This document shows, piece after piece, positions 8,640 through 17,864 of a DNA stretch of 59,140 nucleotides. The DNA lies in the NCBI GenBank assembly GCA_902513955.1, contig CABXOW010000008.1, forward strand, positions 1 to 59,140, in the 5' to 3' direction. Source of the DNA: an uncultured Pelagibacteraceae bacterium (GTDB lineage Bacteria; Pseudomonadota; Alphaproteobacteria; Pelagibacterales; Pelagibacteraceae). The first letter of the stretch is position 1. Each line of letters opens with the position of its first letter. The translations under genes and the position numbers were made by a program. The notes under the pieces were generated by a model, which searched no databases, was not told where the DNA came from, and was given only the letters and a program-made list of their open reading frames with translations.

Positions 8640-9342
8640 TATTAAAAATTTTATGATAAAAAAAATTGTAAACAAAATTAATTACATATTAAAAATTAAT
8701 TTTAGAAAGATCTTTTATTATTTAAGATTTTTTAAAAATAAAAAAAAAAGTCACTGGAATGTTAAAAATTTTGATAACTATCAAGAATATATAAACTTCC
8801 AAAAAGAAAAAACTTTAGATCAAAACAGAAGATCAAAATGGTTGAATGATGAATGGGATGAAAAAGTAAATTATTTTGATAGTATTTTCAAAAAGTTATT
8901 TAAAGAAATTAATTTAGACATTAAAAGTAAATGTTTGTGTATTGGGGCTAGGACCGGTCAAGAAGTTCACGCACTTCAAAAATTAGGTTTTTCTGCAATA
9001 GGAATTGATATTGTTGAATGTAAACCTTTGGTTGAAATTGGTGATATGCATAATTTAAAATATTCTGATAATTCATTTGATTTCGTTTTTACTAATATTT
9101 TAGATCACTCTTTATATCCTGACAAATCAATTGCTGAAATAGAAAGAGTTTTAAAAAAAAATGGCCATGTATTTCTACAAATTACAGTAGGTGAGGCCAC
9201 TGATAAGTATGGTGTAACAGAGATTAAATCTGAAAAAGGTATTATAAAATTATTCAAAAAATCTGAAATTATATTTAGTAAAAGTATTAAACATTATTCC
9301 ATTGCTCAGAACTGGGAAATATTATCTAAAAAAAATTATTAA
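8629..9342 (+). CDS. Class I SAM-dependent methyltransferase
   Basis: This is a 237-residue protein with a basic, partly hydrophobic N-terminal 45 residues and a Methyltransf_11-like Rossmann domain. CLCIGARTGQEVHAL is motif I, IGIDIV ends strand 2, GDMHNLKYSDNSFDFVFTN is the acidic loop and motif II region, and EIERVLKKNGHVFLQI is the post-II strand. It lies just after gmd and before a C-methyltransferase, so a sugar or glycan substrate is likely. The start codon sits in a hairpin loop behind a short leader ORF. Confidence 0.72.
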   Translation: MMINIKNFMIKKIVNKINYILKINFRKIFYYLRFFKNKKKSHWNVKNFDNYQEYINFQKEKTLDQNRRSKWLNDEWDEKVNYFDSIFKKLFKEINLDIKSKCLCIGARTGQEVHALQKLGFSAIGIDIVECKPLVEIGDMHNLKYSDNSFDFVFTNILDHSLYPDKSIAEIERVLKKNGHVFLQITVGEATDKYGVTEIKSEKGIIKLFKKSEIIFSKSIKHYSIAQNWEILSKKNY

Positions 9343-9421
9343 TTTCATATTAATAAAAAGATATGTATAAATTATAAGAAATAACTAGAAGTTTAAAACT
9401 TTTACAAACACCCAAAATAAT

Positions 9422-10624
9422 ATGAAAAAATTTTATCTTAAAAAAAAATCTAATATAAAAATTTTTGATTTAGGCAATCATCCTTTCGCAGATACATTTA
9501 TTGCTAAAAATGATTTAAAAAAAAAAGAACCCATTTATCCTTTGAGATGTGTTCTGGATAAAAAATCTGGATGCATATTCAATGAAGTAATTACCTCTGA
9601 TAAAAAAAGGTATAATCTTTATGATTACTCTTACACATCCTCAAATTCAAACTATTCAAAAAATTACTGGAGGGAATATGCTATTGAATTTAAGAAAAAA
9701 TATAACTTTCAGGGAAAAATATTAGAAGTAGGATGTAATGACGGTTTTTTGTTGGAACATTTAAATAAAAAAGGATTTGAGTCGTACGGATGTGATGCAT
9801 CTAAATTTATTAGCAACTTATCTAAAAATAAAAAGATAAAAGTAATGAATTACATTTTTGATTTTAAAAATAGTAATAAAATCCAAAAAAAAATTGGTAA
9901 AGTAGATTACGTAATTGCAAATAATGTTGTTAATCACTCAAACAATCCTGATGATTTTGTTAAAGGTGTTAAGAATATACTGAACGATGATGGTTATTTT
10001 ATTTTTGAACAACCTTATTGGTTAGAGATGATGAAAACATCTAGAATAGATCAAATATATCATGAACATATAACTTATTTCACTATAAAGTTTTCAAAGT
10101 GGCTTCTAGAAAGACACGGTATGTTTTTATACGATTTTGAAATAACACCATATCATGGAGGATCTTTAAGACTTGTTGCTAAAAAAGATATTAAGTTTGA
10201 TAATAAAAATCAAAAAAAAATTAATTTTGGGATAAATCGAGAGATAAAATTTGGTTTATTTAATAAAAGTATTTATCAAAATATTAATACAAAATTACAA
10301 AATAAAAAAAAAATACTTTACAAAAAAATAGATTATTTTAAAAAAAAAAATTACAAGATAATAGGTATTGGTGCAGCAGCAAAAGCAAATACCTTTTTAT
10401 GTTATTTTGGATTAGATAACAAAATTATAGATTTCATAACCGATGCTTCAAAATTTAAAATAGGAAAATCAACACCTAAAACCAGAATACCTATTTATGC
10501 TGACGAAAAATTAAAAAAAATTAATGTAAAAATTGTTGCTATTATATTATCTTGGAATATATCAAACATATTAAAAAAGAAATTAAAAAAATTTAATAAA
10601 AATTTGAAATTTATAGATTTATAA
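9422..10624 (+). CDS. Sugar C-methyltransferase-like protein (TylC3/NovU family)
   Basis: This is a 400-residue protein with the three-part architecture of NDP-sugar C3/C5-methyltransferases: an N-terminal region (FDLGNHPFADTFI at 15-27), a SAM-binding domain with EVGCNDGFLLEHL, and a C-terminal Methyltransf_14-type domain with GIGAAAKANTFL. The segment FEQPYWLEM...IYHEHITYFT carries the conserved HEH thought to be catalytic. The N-terminal zinc site normally has two CxxC pairs; only Cys43 and Cys51 are present and no CxxC exists in frame upstream before a stop. These enzymes act on 4-keto sugars, which fits the nearby gmd. A gap of 79 bases precedes the gene. Confidence 0.78.
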   Translation: MKKFYLKKKSNIKIFDLGNHPFADTFIAKNDLKKKEPIYPLRCVLDKKSGCIFNEVITSDKKRYNLYDYSYTSSNSNYSKNYWREYAIEFKKKYNFQGKILEVGCNDGFLLEHLNKKGFESYGCDASKFISNLSKNKKIKVMNYIFDFKNSNKIQKKIGKVDYVIANNVVNHSNNPDDFVKGVKNILNDDGYFIFEQPYWLEMMKTSRIDQIYHEHITYFTIKFSKWLLERHGMFLYDFEITPYHGGSLRLVAKKDIKFDNKNQKKINFGINREIKFGLFNKSIYQNINTKLQNKKKILYKKIDYFKKKNYKIIGIGAAAKANTFLCYFGLDNKIIDFITDASKFKIGKSTPKTRIPIYADEKLKKINVKIVAIILSWNISNILKKKLKKFNKNLKFIDL

Positions 10625-10628
10625 TTTT

Positions 10629-11030
10629 ATGATAGTAAGAAATATTTATAAAGAGCAGAAAGCACCATTAGAATTATTCACAGATAATAGAGGAATAATT
10701 ACTGACATATTTTATAAAGAAGACATACACCATGTTGCTCAAATAGACTCTAAACCAAATGTTATAAGAGGAAATCATTATCACAAAGAAACAACCCAAC
10801 ATATGTTAATGATATCTGGATCAATGGAATATTGGTATAAGAATGTTGGATCTGAGGAGAAACCAAAAGTAGTATATTTAAAAAAAGGTGATTTAATATC
10901 AACTCCACCACTAGAAATTCATACTTTAAAAATAGGAAATGATGGTAATAGCTTTGTAGTTTTTAGCTCAGGGCTTAGAGGTGGTAAAGACTATGAGGCA
11001 GACACTTTTAGGGTAGACTCAATTATTTGA
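10629..11030 (+). CDS. Cupin-domain protein, possible sugar-nucleotide epimerase
   Basis: This is a 133-residue single cupin. VIRGNHYHKETTQHMLMISGSMEYWY is very close to the metal-binding motif of the CapF C-terminal cupin and of dTDP-sugar isomerase-like (WxcM/FdtA) proteins, followed by LKKGDLISTPPLEIHTL. CapF-like cupins epimerise C3 of a keto sugar nucleotide. Its position directly after the C-methyltransferase and overlapping a short-chain reductase suggests an epimerisation step between methylation and ketoreduction. The function is inferred from motif and context. Confidence 0.7.
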   Translation: MIVRNIYKEQKAPLELFTDNRGIITDIFYKEDIHHVAQIDSKPNVIRGNHYHKETTQHMLMISGSMEYWYKNVGSEEKPKVVYLKKGDLISTPPLEIHTLKIGNDGNSFVVFSSGLRGGKDYEADTFRVDSII

Positions 11031-11575
11031 TGAAAAGAGTTTTAATATTTGGATCAAATAGCACTCTAGCAAAGAAAATTAAATTATTTTTAAAAAATGA
11101 TTATCTAGTTACCTCGATAACAAAAAAAAAAATTAATTTTTCTAAAACAAATAGTCCCAGGCAAGTACGTAAAGTTTTATCAAAGGTAAATCCAGATATT
11201 GTAATTAATTTTGCAGGTGTGTTGGGGTCAAATAGTGACAACTATAGGGAAGTATATGATGTTAATTTTTTACCAAATTGGGAAATAATTAAATTTTACA
11301 TTAATAATAAGACTAAAAAAAAAGTTAAAATAATTTTAATTGGATCTTCTTCATATAAAAAAGGTAAAGCGAATTATATGCTTTATACCTCCTCTAAAGC
11401 AGCACTTCATAATTTATATCAGGCAGCAAAAGAAAAATTTAAAAATACATATATAAATATAGATATTTTTCATCCATCTAGGTTTCAATCAAAATTAATT
11501 AAGAGTCTTAAAAAAAAAGGAAATTTTACAAAAATAGATATCATTGCAAAAACTTTACTTAAAAAGATTAAATGA
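11030..11575 (+). CDS. Short-chain dehydrogenase/reductase
   Basis: This is a 181-residue SDR. The cofactor motif is LIFGSNSTLAKK at the N-terminus, VINFAGVLG follows strand 4, and the catalytic Ser-Tyr-Lys set is GSSS...YTSSKAAL. It is shorter than the usual 230-250 residues and lacks much of the substrate loop. The ATG at 11030 overlaps the previous TGA and is preferred to the TTG one codon earlier. A role as 4-ketoreductase for the gmd/C-methyl product is a reasonable inference. Confidence 0.7.
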   Translation: MKRVLIFGSNSTLAKKIKLFLKNDYLVTSITKKKINFSKTNSPRQVRKVLSKVNPDIVINFAGVLGSNSDNYREVYDVNFLPNWEIIKFYINNKTKKKVKIILIGSSSYKKGKANYMLYTSSKAALHNLYQAAKEKFKNTYINIDIFHPSRFQSKLIKSLKKKGNFTKIDIIAKTLLKKIK

Positions 11576-12498
11576 AATTAAGTTTTATTACTTGCACATA
11601 TAATAGATCACAATTTTTATCAAAAAATATAGAATCGGTATTAAAGCAAAATTTTAAAAATTTTGAACACTACGTTATTGATGATGGTTCTACAGATAAT
11701 ACAGAAACAATTATTAAGAAATATAAGCATATTAAATATATAAAGTTAAATAAAAATTATGGTCAACCAGGAGCTATGTTTTACTCAAAAGTTTTAAAAA
11801 AGATTAATGGAGACTATATTATGTTGTTAGATTCCGATGATTATTTATTGCCTAATGTAAAAAAAATCATTGAGACAACAATATCCAAAAATACTGAAGT
11901 TTGGAGTTTTTCATTTAACATTGTATCAAAAAATAGAAAAAGATTAAATTTTAACACAAAAAAAATGATCAATTCAAAATGTTTATATTGTGATAATCAT
12001 CCACGGTATAATAGTGGTAAGGGATTTTTAGATTTCATAGATGTAAAAAAAAAAATATTTTATAAAAAATTTTTAGAATATTATAAAAGTCCTAAATATT
12101 GGTATAGTTCTGCTACAGAAGTTTATTTTGAAAATAATTTTAACGAAGTTTTTGTTAATAAAAAAATAGCATATTATTCTTTTGACTCCAATAATGTTAC
12201 CAAAGGTCATAATTTAGTTAAATATGCGCCCATAACTTTGCATACTAGGCAGTATGTGTTTAATAAGTTTAATATTTTTATGGAAAAAAAATATTATAAT
12301 TATCACTTAAAATCGTTAATTATGAATCAGCTTATTTTTCCTGGATATAAAATAAAAAATTTAAAATTAATTTATAAAGAAAAAAAAAATTTTATTAATT
12401 ATAAAAATTATTATATGTTTCTGTTTTTGTTATTATTACCTTCAAATTTTTTATTTCTTTTAAAAAAATTATTTAAAAAATATAGATCAGACAGATGA
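11572..12498 (+). CDS. Family 2 glycosyltransferase
   Basis: This is a 308-residue GT-A fold enzyme. It starts with the canonical SFITCTYNRSQFLSKNIESVL, then YVIDDGSTDNTE binds the UDP/GDP part, and YIMLLDSDDYLLP is the DxD-type metal site. The last 30 residues are hydrophobic and may anchor it to the inner membrane. It overlaps its neighbours on both sides by 4 bases. It should transfer a sugar to the growing lipid-linked chain; the donor is unknown. Confidence 0.85.
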   Translation: MKLSFITCTYNRSQFLSKNIESVLKQNFKNFEHYVIDDGSTDNTETIIKKYKHIKYIKLNKNYGQPGAMFYSKVLKKINGDYIMLLDSDDYLLPNVKKIIETTISKNTEVWSFSFNIVSKNRKRLNFNTKKMINSKCLYCDNHPRYNSGKGFLDFIDVKKKIFYKKFLEYYKSPKYWYSSATEVYFENNFNEVFVNKKIAYYSFDSNNVTKGHNLVKYAPITLHTRQYVFNKFNIFMEKKYYNYHLKSLIMNQLIFPGYKIKNLKLIYKEKKNFINYKNYYMFLFLLLLPSNFLFLLKKLFKKYRSDR

Positions 12499-13385
12499 AA
12501 AATTTTTCAAATGAATTTAGAAATTTTTCTGGAGATAAAAAGTTAAACTTAATTGAAAAAATTATTTGGTTTTTTTTATCTTTTGCAAATATTAAATTTA
12601 ATAGCAACATTGCAAAAAGAATTAATTTAAAAAAATTTTATATTAATAAAAAATTAATCACTAAAAATGAAATTTTCAAAACTAAATCACCCGTTAGATT
12701 AATTTGTAATACTTTTTGGCAATCTATTAACTGGAAAGAAATTAATCAGAATTTAAAGAATGACTTAAGAATTTTAGAAGTTGGGTGTGGAACGGGAAGA
12801 TATTTTGATTTTTTGAAAAAATTATCTAAATCAAGAAAATTTAAATATACAGGAATAGATATAATAAATAGAAATTTTCATAAAAGAAAAGATAAATTTT
12901 TTTATTTAGATGATGCAAATAATGTTGATTTATATTTAGACAAGGTAAATTTTCTTTTTACTCAAAGTGCAATTGAACATTTTGAGCATGATTTAATTTT
13001 TTTTAAAAAAATTAGTAAATTTTTAAATAAGAAGCAAAAAAAATTTATACAGGTTCATTTGTTTCCTTCTGAAAGTTGTTTATATACATATTTATTCCAT
13101 GGATATAGGCACTATAATTACAAAATGATTTCAAAGTTGACAGAGTCTTTTGGTGATAATCATAATTTTGATTTGTTTCATATGGGGTCTAAGAATACAA
13201 ATAAATTTACATTTAAACAAATAACTCTTAACAGAATATTTAAAAAAAAAATTGATACTATTGATATTGAAAAATTGAGAGAGTCTGTTCAAAAAGATAA
13301 TAAGATTATGTCTTTTAAAAATTCATCATTTTATTGTCTTGTTATCTTGTCAAATTTAGAAATTAAAAATTTTTTAAAAAAATGA
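12495..13385 (+). CDS. Class I SAM-dependent methyltransferase
   Basis: This is a 296-residue protein. Motif I is LEVGCGTGRYFDFL, YTGIDIINR ends strand 2, and LFTQSAIEHFEHD is in the region after strand 4, as in Methyltransf_11/23 proteins. The N-terminal 90 residues have no recognised domain. ATGA overlaps join it to glycosyltransferases on both sides, which suggests methylation of a sugar in the chain or at its non-reducing end. The substrate cannot be read from sequence. Confidence 0.75.
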   Translation: MKNFSNEFRNFSGDKKLNLIEKIIWFFLSFANIKFNSNIAKRINLKKFYINKKLITKNEIFKTKSPVRLICNTFWQSINWKEINQNLKNDLRILEVGCGTGRYFDFLKKLSKSRKFKYTGIDIINRNFHKRKDKFFYLDDANNVDLYLDKVNFLFTQSAIEHFEHDLIFFKKISKFLNKKQKKFIQVHLFPSESCLYTYLFHGYRHYNYKMISKLTESFGDNHNFDLFHMGSKNTNKFTFKQITLNRIFKKKIDTIDIEKLRESVQKDNKIMSFKNSSFYCLVILSNLEIKNFLKK

Positions 13386-14461
13386 AAAATATATTGCTCA
13401 TAGCTCCACGTTTTCATACGAATCAATACTATATGATTAGACACCTTTTAAAAAAAAATAAGGTTTCTTTTATAGCTCTATATAAGGGTGGTATTGAAGA
13501 TTATACATTCGTAAAACCGCAAATACTTGTTCAAAGTAATATTTCAAAAAAATTACAATCCTTTTTTAATTTAAGATTTGACACATTATATTTCCCAAAA
13601 ATTTTTGATTTATATAGAAAGATTAAGAAGATAAAACCAGATTTAATTATTTTAAGAATTTATTCTAGGCCTTTACTTTATATTGTTAGTTCTTTAGCTA
13701 AAATATTTAGTTGTAAAATTGTTTATTATGATCAAACACCCTTAATAAGATATAACAATTTTATCTCATATTTAAAATATTGTGAGTCTATCATTGCCAG
13801 ATTTATATTTAGTGCAGCTTGGTATTCACCAATTTTATTAGAACCTAAAGAAAAATACAGTATTCCTTTTTTGGTGAAAACAAAAAAAAAAATTAATTAT
13901 ATCAAAGATAGATATAAAATATTAATGATTGGAAAATTTCAATCAAGGAAAGGTCATTTTTTACTAATTAAAGTTTTTTCTGAATTAATAAAAAAATACA
14001 GAATACATCTAACAATTATTGGTGAAGTTTCAAATCAAGAGCATATTAAAAATTTTAATTATATTAACAACTATATTAAAAATAAAAATTTAACAGATAT
14101 ATGTAAAATAAAGACCAATATTAAATTTAAAGCTATAGAAAAAGAGTATGAAGAATGCAATTTATTTGTTTTACCGTCATATTCTGAGCCAGCAGCAATT
14201 AGTATATTAGAAGCCCAAGGTTTGGGCAGACCAGTTGTGTGTAGTGATACATGTGGAACCAGAAATTATTTAAATGAATCAAGTTCTAGAATTTTTAAGT
14301 CTAACGATCCTAGTTCTTTAACAAAGTCAATAAAATATTTTTTAGATCGTCAAAATAATTATAATAAATTTATTAATAAGTCATATCAGAATGCACTAAA
14401 AAATTTTTCACAGGAAAAATTTCAAAAAGATTTTACTAACTTTTTAAATAAAAATTTTTAA
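13382..14461 (+). CDS. Family 4 glycosyltransferase
   Basis: This is a 359-residue GT-B enzyme. The C-terminal half has ILMIGKFQSRKGHFLLIKVF, then LFVLPSYSEPAAISILEAQGLGRPVVCSD, which contains the conserved E-x7-E of retaining GT4 enzymes (EPAAISILE). The N-terminal half contains one hydrophobic stretch around residue 100. It overlaps the upstream methyltransferase (ATGA) and is followed one base later by another GT4. The exact sugar is not predictable. Confidence 0.82.
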   Translation: MKNILLIAPRFHTNQYYMIRHLLKKNKVSFIALYKGGIEDYTFVKPQILVQSNISKKLQSFFNLRFDTLYFPKIFDLYRKIKKIKPDLIILRIYSRPLLYIVSSLAKIFSCKIVYYDQTPLIRYNNFISYLKYCESIIARFIFSAAWYSPILLEPKEKYSIPFLVKTKKKINYIKDRYKILMIGKFQSRKGHFLLIKVFSELIKKYRIHLTIIGEVSNQEHIKNFNYINNYIKNKNLTDICKIKTNIKFKAIEKEYEECNLFVLPSYSEPAAISILEAQGLGRPVVCSDTCGTRNYLNESSSRIFKSNDPSSLTKSIKYFLDRQNNYNKFINKSYQNALKNFSQEKFQKDFTNFLNKNF

Positions 14462-14462
14462 G

Positions 14463-15560
14463 ATGAAAAAAAATATTATTTTTTTTTTACATGATCTGTA
14501 TGTTGGAGGAGCAGAGAAAAATCTTGTAAATTATGCTAATTATCTAAGTAACAACAATATTAATGTCAAATTAATATGTTTATCAGCTAAAGGTATTTTA
14601 AAAAAAAATATTGATAGAAAAGTTAAAGTTATAGATCTAAATAAGAAAAGATTGAAAAATTCTATTTTTCCAATTTTAAAAATTATTAATAAAACAAAGC
14701 CTGATATTCTATTTTCTTCTTTACTTCATATTTCGCTTCTGCTGTGTTTTTTTAAAAAAATGAATCTTATTAAGGCCAAACTATTTGTAAGACCTTCAAA
14801 TGTTATATTGGCAAATCACATTTCGACTAAAAGTAAACCAAATTATCTAATTATTTTCTTAACAAATTTGTTTTTAAGATATGCAGATTTATTTTTTTGT
14901 ATTAGCGATAATATATTTAAGGAATTACGATTATTTAAAGTACCCACAAATAAAATTATTAAAATTAATAATGCTATTGTAGATAATGATTTTTATAAAA
15001 AATCAAAAAAACCATTAAAAAATAATAAGAGACTAAATAAAACTGATTATATTTTATCTATTGGTCGTCTAACAGAACAAAAAAATCATTTAATGTTATT
15101 AAATTCTTTTATTCAAATAAAAAAAAAATATAAAAAAAAATTATTTTTAGTGTTAATAGGTGAGGGACATTTAAAAAAAAATTTAAAGAATTTTGTCAAA
15201 ATAAATAAAATTGATAAAGATGTAATTTTTATAAAAAATTTACAAAATGTATTAAATTATATTAAATCTTGTAAATTATTTGTACAAACGTCATTATGGG
15301 AAGGTCAGCCAAATGTGTTGATAGAAGCACTACTTTTAAATAAGCAAGTTATTGCAACTAATTGTCCTGGTCAGAGCAAAAAGAATTTAAAGCAATTCAA
15401 AAACTGTCATCTTTTGAAAATTAATTCGATAAATAATTTATCTAAAACAATTTTATATTTTTTAAATAAAAAAAAAAATAATTTAAAATTAAATAAAACT
15501 ATAAATTATTTAATTAACAACTCGAGTAAAATAATTTTAGATGCAATTAAAAAAAATTAA
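14463..15560 (+). CDS. Family 4 glycosyltransferase
   Basis: This is a 365-residue GT-B enzyme that begins with LHDLYVGGAEKNLVNYA, the acceptor-side GGAE motif common in GT4 proteins. The donor domain has LSIGRLTEQKNHLMLLNSF, LIGEG and LFVQTSLWEGQPNVLIEALLLNKQVIATNCPG, with the E-x7-E pair in EGQPNVLIE. The next gene overlaps its end by 20 bases. It is likely an inner-membrane-associated glycan-assembly enzyme. Confidence 0.85.
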   Translation: MKKNIIFFLHDLYVGGAEKNLVNYANYLSNNNINVKLICLSAKGILKKNIDRKVKVIDLNKKRLKNSIFPILKIINKTKPDILFSSLLHISLLLCFFKKMNLIKAKLFVRPSNVILANHISTKSKPNYLIIFLTNLFLRYADLFFCISDNIFKELRLFKVPTNKIIKINNAIVDNDFYKKSKKPLKNNKRLNKTDYILSIGRLTEQKNHLMLLNSFIQIKKKYKKKLFLVLIGEGHLKKNLKNFVKINKIDKDVIFIKNLQNVLNYIKSCKLFVQTSLWEGQPNVLIEALLLNKQVIATNCPGQSKKNLKQFKNCHLLKINSINNLSKTILYFLNKKKNNLKLNKTINYLINNSSKIILDAIKKN

Positions 15561-16662
15561 AATAATACACTTTATTACAACCTTGGGACTGGGTGGGGCT
15601 GAAAAAGTTTTATTTAACTTATTAAAAAATAGTAACGATAAAAATTTAGAACACGAAATAATTTGTTTAAATAGAGGAGGTTTATTAAAAAATAAATTTA
15701 AACAATTAAAAATTAAAGTAATTTGCTTAAATCTTGATAAAAATTTTATCAAAGGTATTTTAAATTGTTACAATTATATTAGAAAAATAAAAAATAAAGA
15801 GAAAACTATAATTCAAACTTGGTTGCCTCACGCAGATTTAATTGGTGGATTAATCTCAAAATTTTGTGGATTGAATAAAATTATTTGGAATATAAGAATT
15901 TCAAATTTTACAAAAGGTTCATTTAAATTTAAAACTCTTTTAATAGTTTTATTTAATGGAATTTTATCTCATTTTATTCCAAAAAAAATTATTAGTTGTT
16001 CAGTAGCTGGTATTAAAACCCACACTGGGTTAGGGTATAATAAAAATTTATTTTATTTAATACACAATGGTTTTAAAAAAAAAAAAATTTTAAAAAGATC
16101 ATTTAAATTTTCTAAAAAATTTACTATCGGAATTTTTTCAAGATATCATGTGGTAAAAAATCATTCATATCTATTTAGAGCTTTAAGTATTTTAAAAAAT
16201 AAAAAATATGAATTTAACCTTTTACTTTTGGGACCAAATATTCATATTCAAAATAAAAAGTTGTTAGAAGATATTAAAATCAATAATATTTATGAGGAAG
16301 TTATATTTGTAAAAAAAAAAAATATAATTGATATATCTAAATATTTTTCATATTTAGATTTATATGTTCTTTGTTCTAAAACAGAGGGATTTCCAAATAT
16401 TTTGGGTGAAGCTATAATGAACGGAGTCAATGTATTATCAACAGATGTTGGTGATGCTAAATTGATGGTGCCTAGTAAGAAAAATATTATACATAAATCT
16501 GATGTAATAAAATTTTCAAAAAAAATTGAAAATTTAGCAAATTTATTTAGTTTCAAAAAAAGTCACAATGATATAATGAAAAAAAATAGCTTAAAATTTC
16601 ATAGTAAATTTTCTCAAAATAAAATGCTTTATAAATATCAAAAAATATGGAAATCGATTTAA
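15541..16662 (+). CDS. Family 4 glycosyltransferase
   Basis: This is a 373-residue GT-B enzyme. It opens with IHFITTLGLGGAEKVLFNLL; the donor domain has GIFSRYHVVKNHSYLFRAL and LYVLCSKTEGFPNILGEAIMNGVNVLSTDVGD, with E-x7-E in EGFPNILGE. The overall design resembles the preceding gene, so the two may be ancient duplicates. Upstream and downstream overlaps (20 and 16 bases) put it in the same transcription unit. Confidence 0.85.
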   Translation: MQLKKIKIIHFITTLGLGGAEKVLFNLLKNSNDKNLEHEIICLNRGGLLKNKFKQLKIKVICLNLDKNFIKGILNCYNYIRKIKNKEKTIIQTWLPHADLIGGLISKFCGLNKIIWNIRISNFTKGSFKFKTLLIVLFNGILSHFIPKKIISCSVAGIKTHTGLGYNKNLFYLIHNGFKKKKILKRSFKFSKKFTIGIFSRYHVVKNHSYLFRALSILKNKKYEFNLLLLGPNIHIQNKKLLEDIKINNIYEEVIFVKKKNIIDISKYFSYLDLYVLCSKTEGFPNILGEAIMNGVNVLSTDVGDAKLMVPSKKNIIHKSDVIKFSKKIENLANLFSFKKSHNDIMKKNSLKFHSKFSQNKMLYKYQKIWKSI

Positions 16663-17864
16663 ATTTAAAACAAACATTTGTATTAGATAATTTTAAAATG
16701 ATACATACGGGTGGTTTAATTGTTGAAAATATATTGGATATGCGATTACATGAATTTTTTTTTATATCTATTTATTTCATATTATTTATTTTTTTTGTAA
16801 AATTTATTATCAAAAATCAAAAACTGAATAAAAATAAAGTTTTTTTTTTAATTTCTTATCATTATTTTTTCATTATTTTGGCATACATTTATTCCTTAAT
16901 ATATGTGAATGATACAGATAGTTTTTTTCAACAAGCTTATTTATTTAATGATAGTGACGATATGCATATGGCAAATAATAATATAGTGCTCATTAATCAT
17001 TATTTAATTTATATATTTAATTTACATTATTTCTCAATATTTATATTTTTAGGATTTTTTTCTTCTATAGGATTTCTTTTATTATTTATTTCTTTCGATG
17101 AAATATTGAACAAATTTCAATTAAATAAAAATTTATTATTTGGATTATTTTTATTTCCTAGTTGGCATTTTTTTACATCTTTCCCTGGGAAAGATGCAAT
17201 TTTCTTATTTTCCATAGGCTTATTTTTTTTTTATTTAATAAAAAAAAATTTTTTTTATTTAATTACTTCGATTATTTTAATCTATTTAGTAAGGCCACAC
17301 ATCACACTTTTAGTTTTAGGCTCAGCTTTACTAGTTTGGATGCATTATTACTCAATTAATACATTAAAAAGTAAAGTATTTTATTTTATTTTATTTGTTT
17401 TAATTTCTGCAATATTATTAATCTTTCTAAAAAATTTTAGTCCAACTTATTTTAATCTAATTGTTAATTTTTCCGAACAAGGAGCTGTAGTAAGAAATTA
17501 TTCAAGTGAATTTGCAGGATGGTATGAAACAAGTAACAACATATTTTCAAATTCTTTTAAATATCTCTTATATCCATTATTTGATTTTGGCACTTTGAAA
17601 AGAACAATTATCTCCTCAGAAAATATTTTAATTCTATTATTTGTTTTAAAAGCGTCTCTAAATTATGATAAAAAAATATTTAATCAAATGATTAAAAAAA
17701 AAGAAATAATTTTTTCAATATTATTTTTTACAATTATGTTAGTTACGCTTTCAAATTTTACAGCTAATATTGGTATAAGTGCTAGACAAAAATGGATGAT
17801 GATGCCATTTTTATTCTTATTTATAATTCCATTTTTAAGTAATTTTAAATCTAGCAGATTATGA
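16647..17864 (+). CDS. Polytopic membrane protein, candidate Wzy-like polysaccharide polymerase
   Basis: This is a 405-residue protein dominated by about ten hydrophobic segments starting near residue 36. Between them lie polar pieces including FPGKDAIFLF and YLVRPHITLLVLG, a combination I associate with EpsG/Wzy-like polymerases; a longer polar loop around residues 275-300 has VRNYSSEFAGWYE. Wzy polymerases are very diverse, so the call rests on topology and on its place between glycosyltransferases. The first 30 residues overlap the previous gene and the true start may be the ATG at 16698. Confidence 0.55.
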   Translation: MEIDLNLKQTFVLDNFKMIHTGGLIVENILDMRLHEFFFISIYFILFIFFVKFIIKNQKLNKNKVFFLISYHYFFIILAYIYSLIYVNDTDSFFQQAYLFNDSDDMHMANNNIVLINHYLIYIFNLHYFSIFIFLGFFSSIGFLLLFISFDEILNKFQLNKNLLFGLFLFPSWHFFTSFPGKDAIFLFSIGLFFFYLIKKNFFYLITSIILIYLVRPHITLLVLGSALLVWMHYYSINTLKSKVFYFILFVLISAILLIFLKNFSPTYFNLIVNFSEQGAVVRNYSSEFAGWYETSNNIFSNSFKYLLYPLFDFGTLKRTIISSENILILLFVLKASLNYDKKIFNQMIKKKEIIFSILFFTIMLVTLSNFTANIGISARQKWMMMPFLFLFIIPFLSNFKSSRL

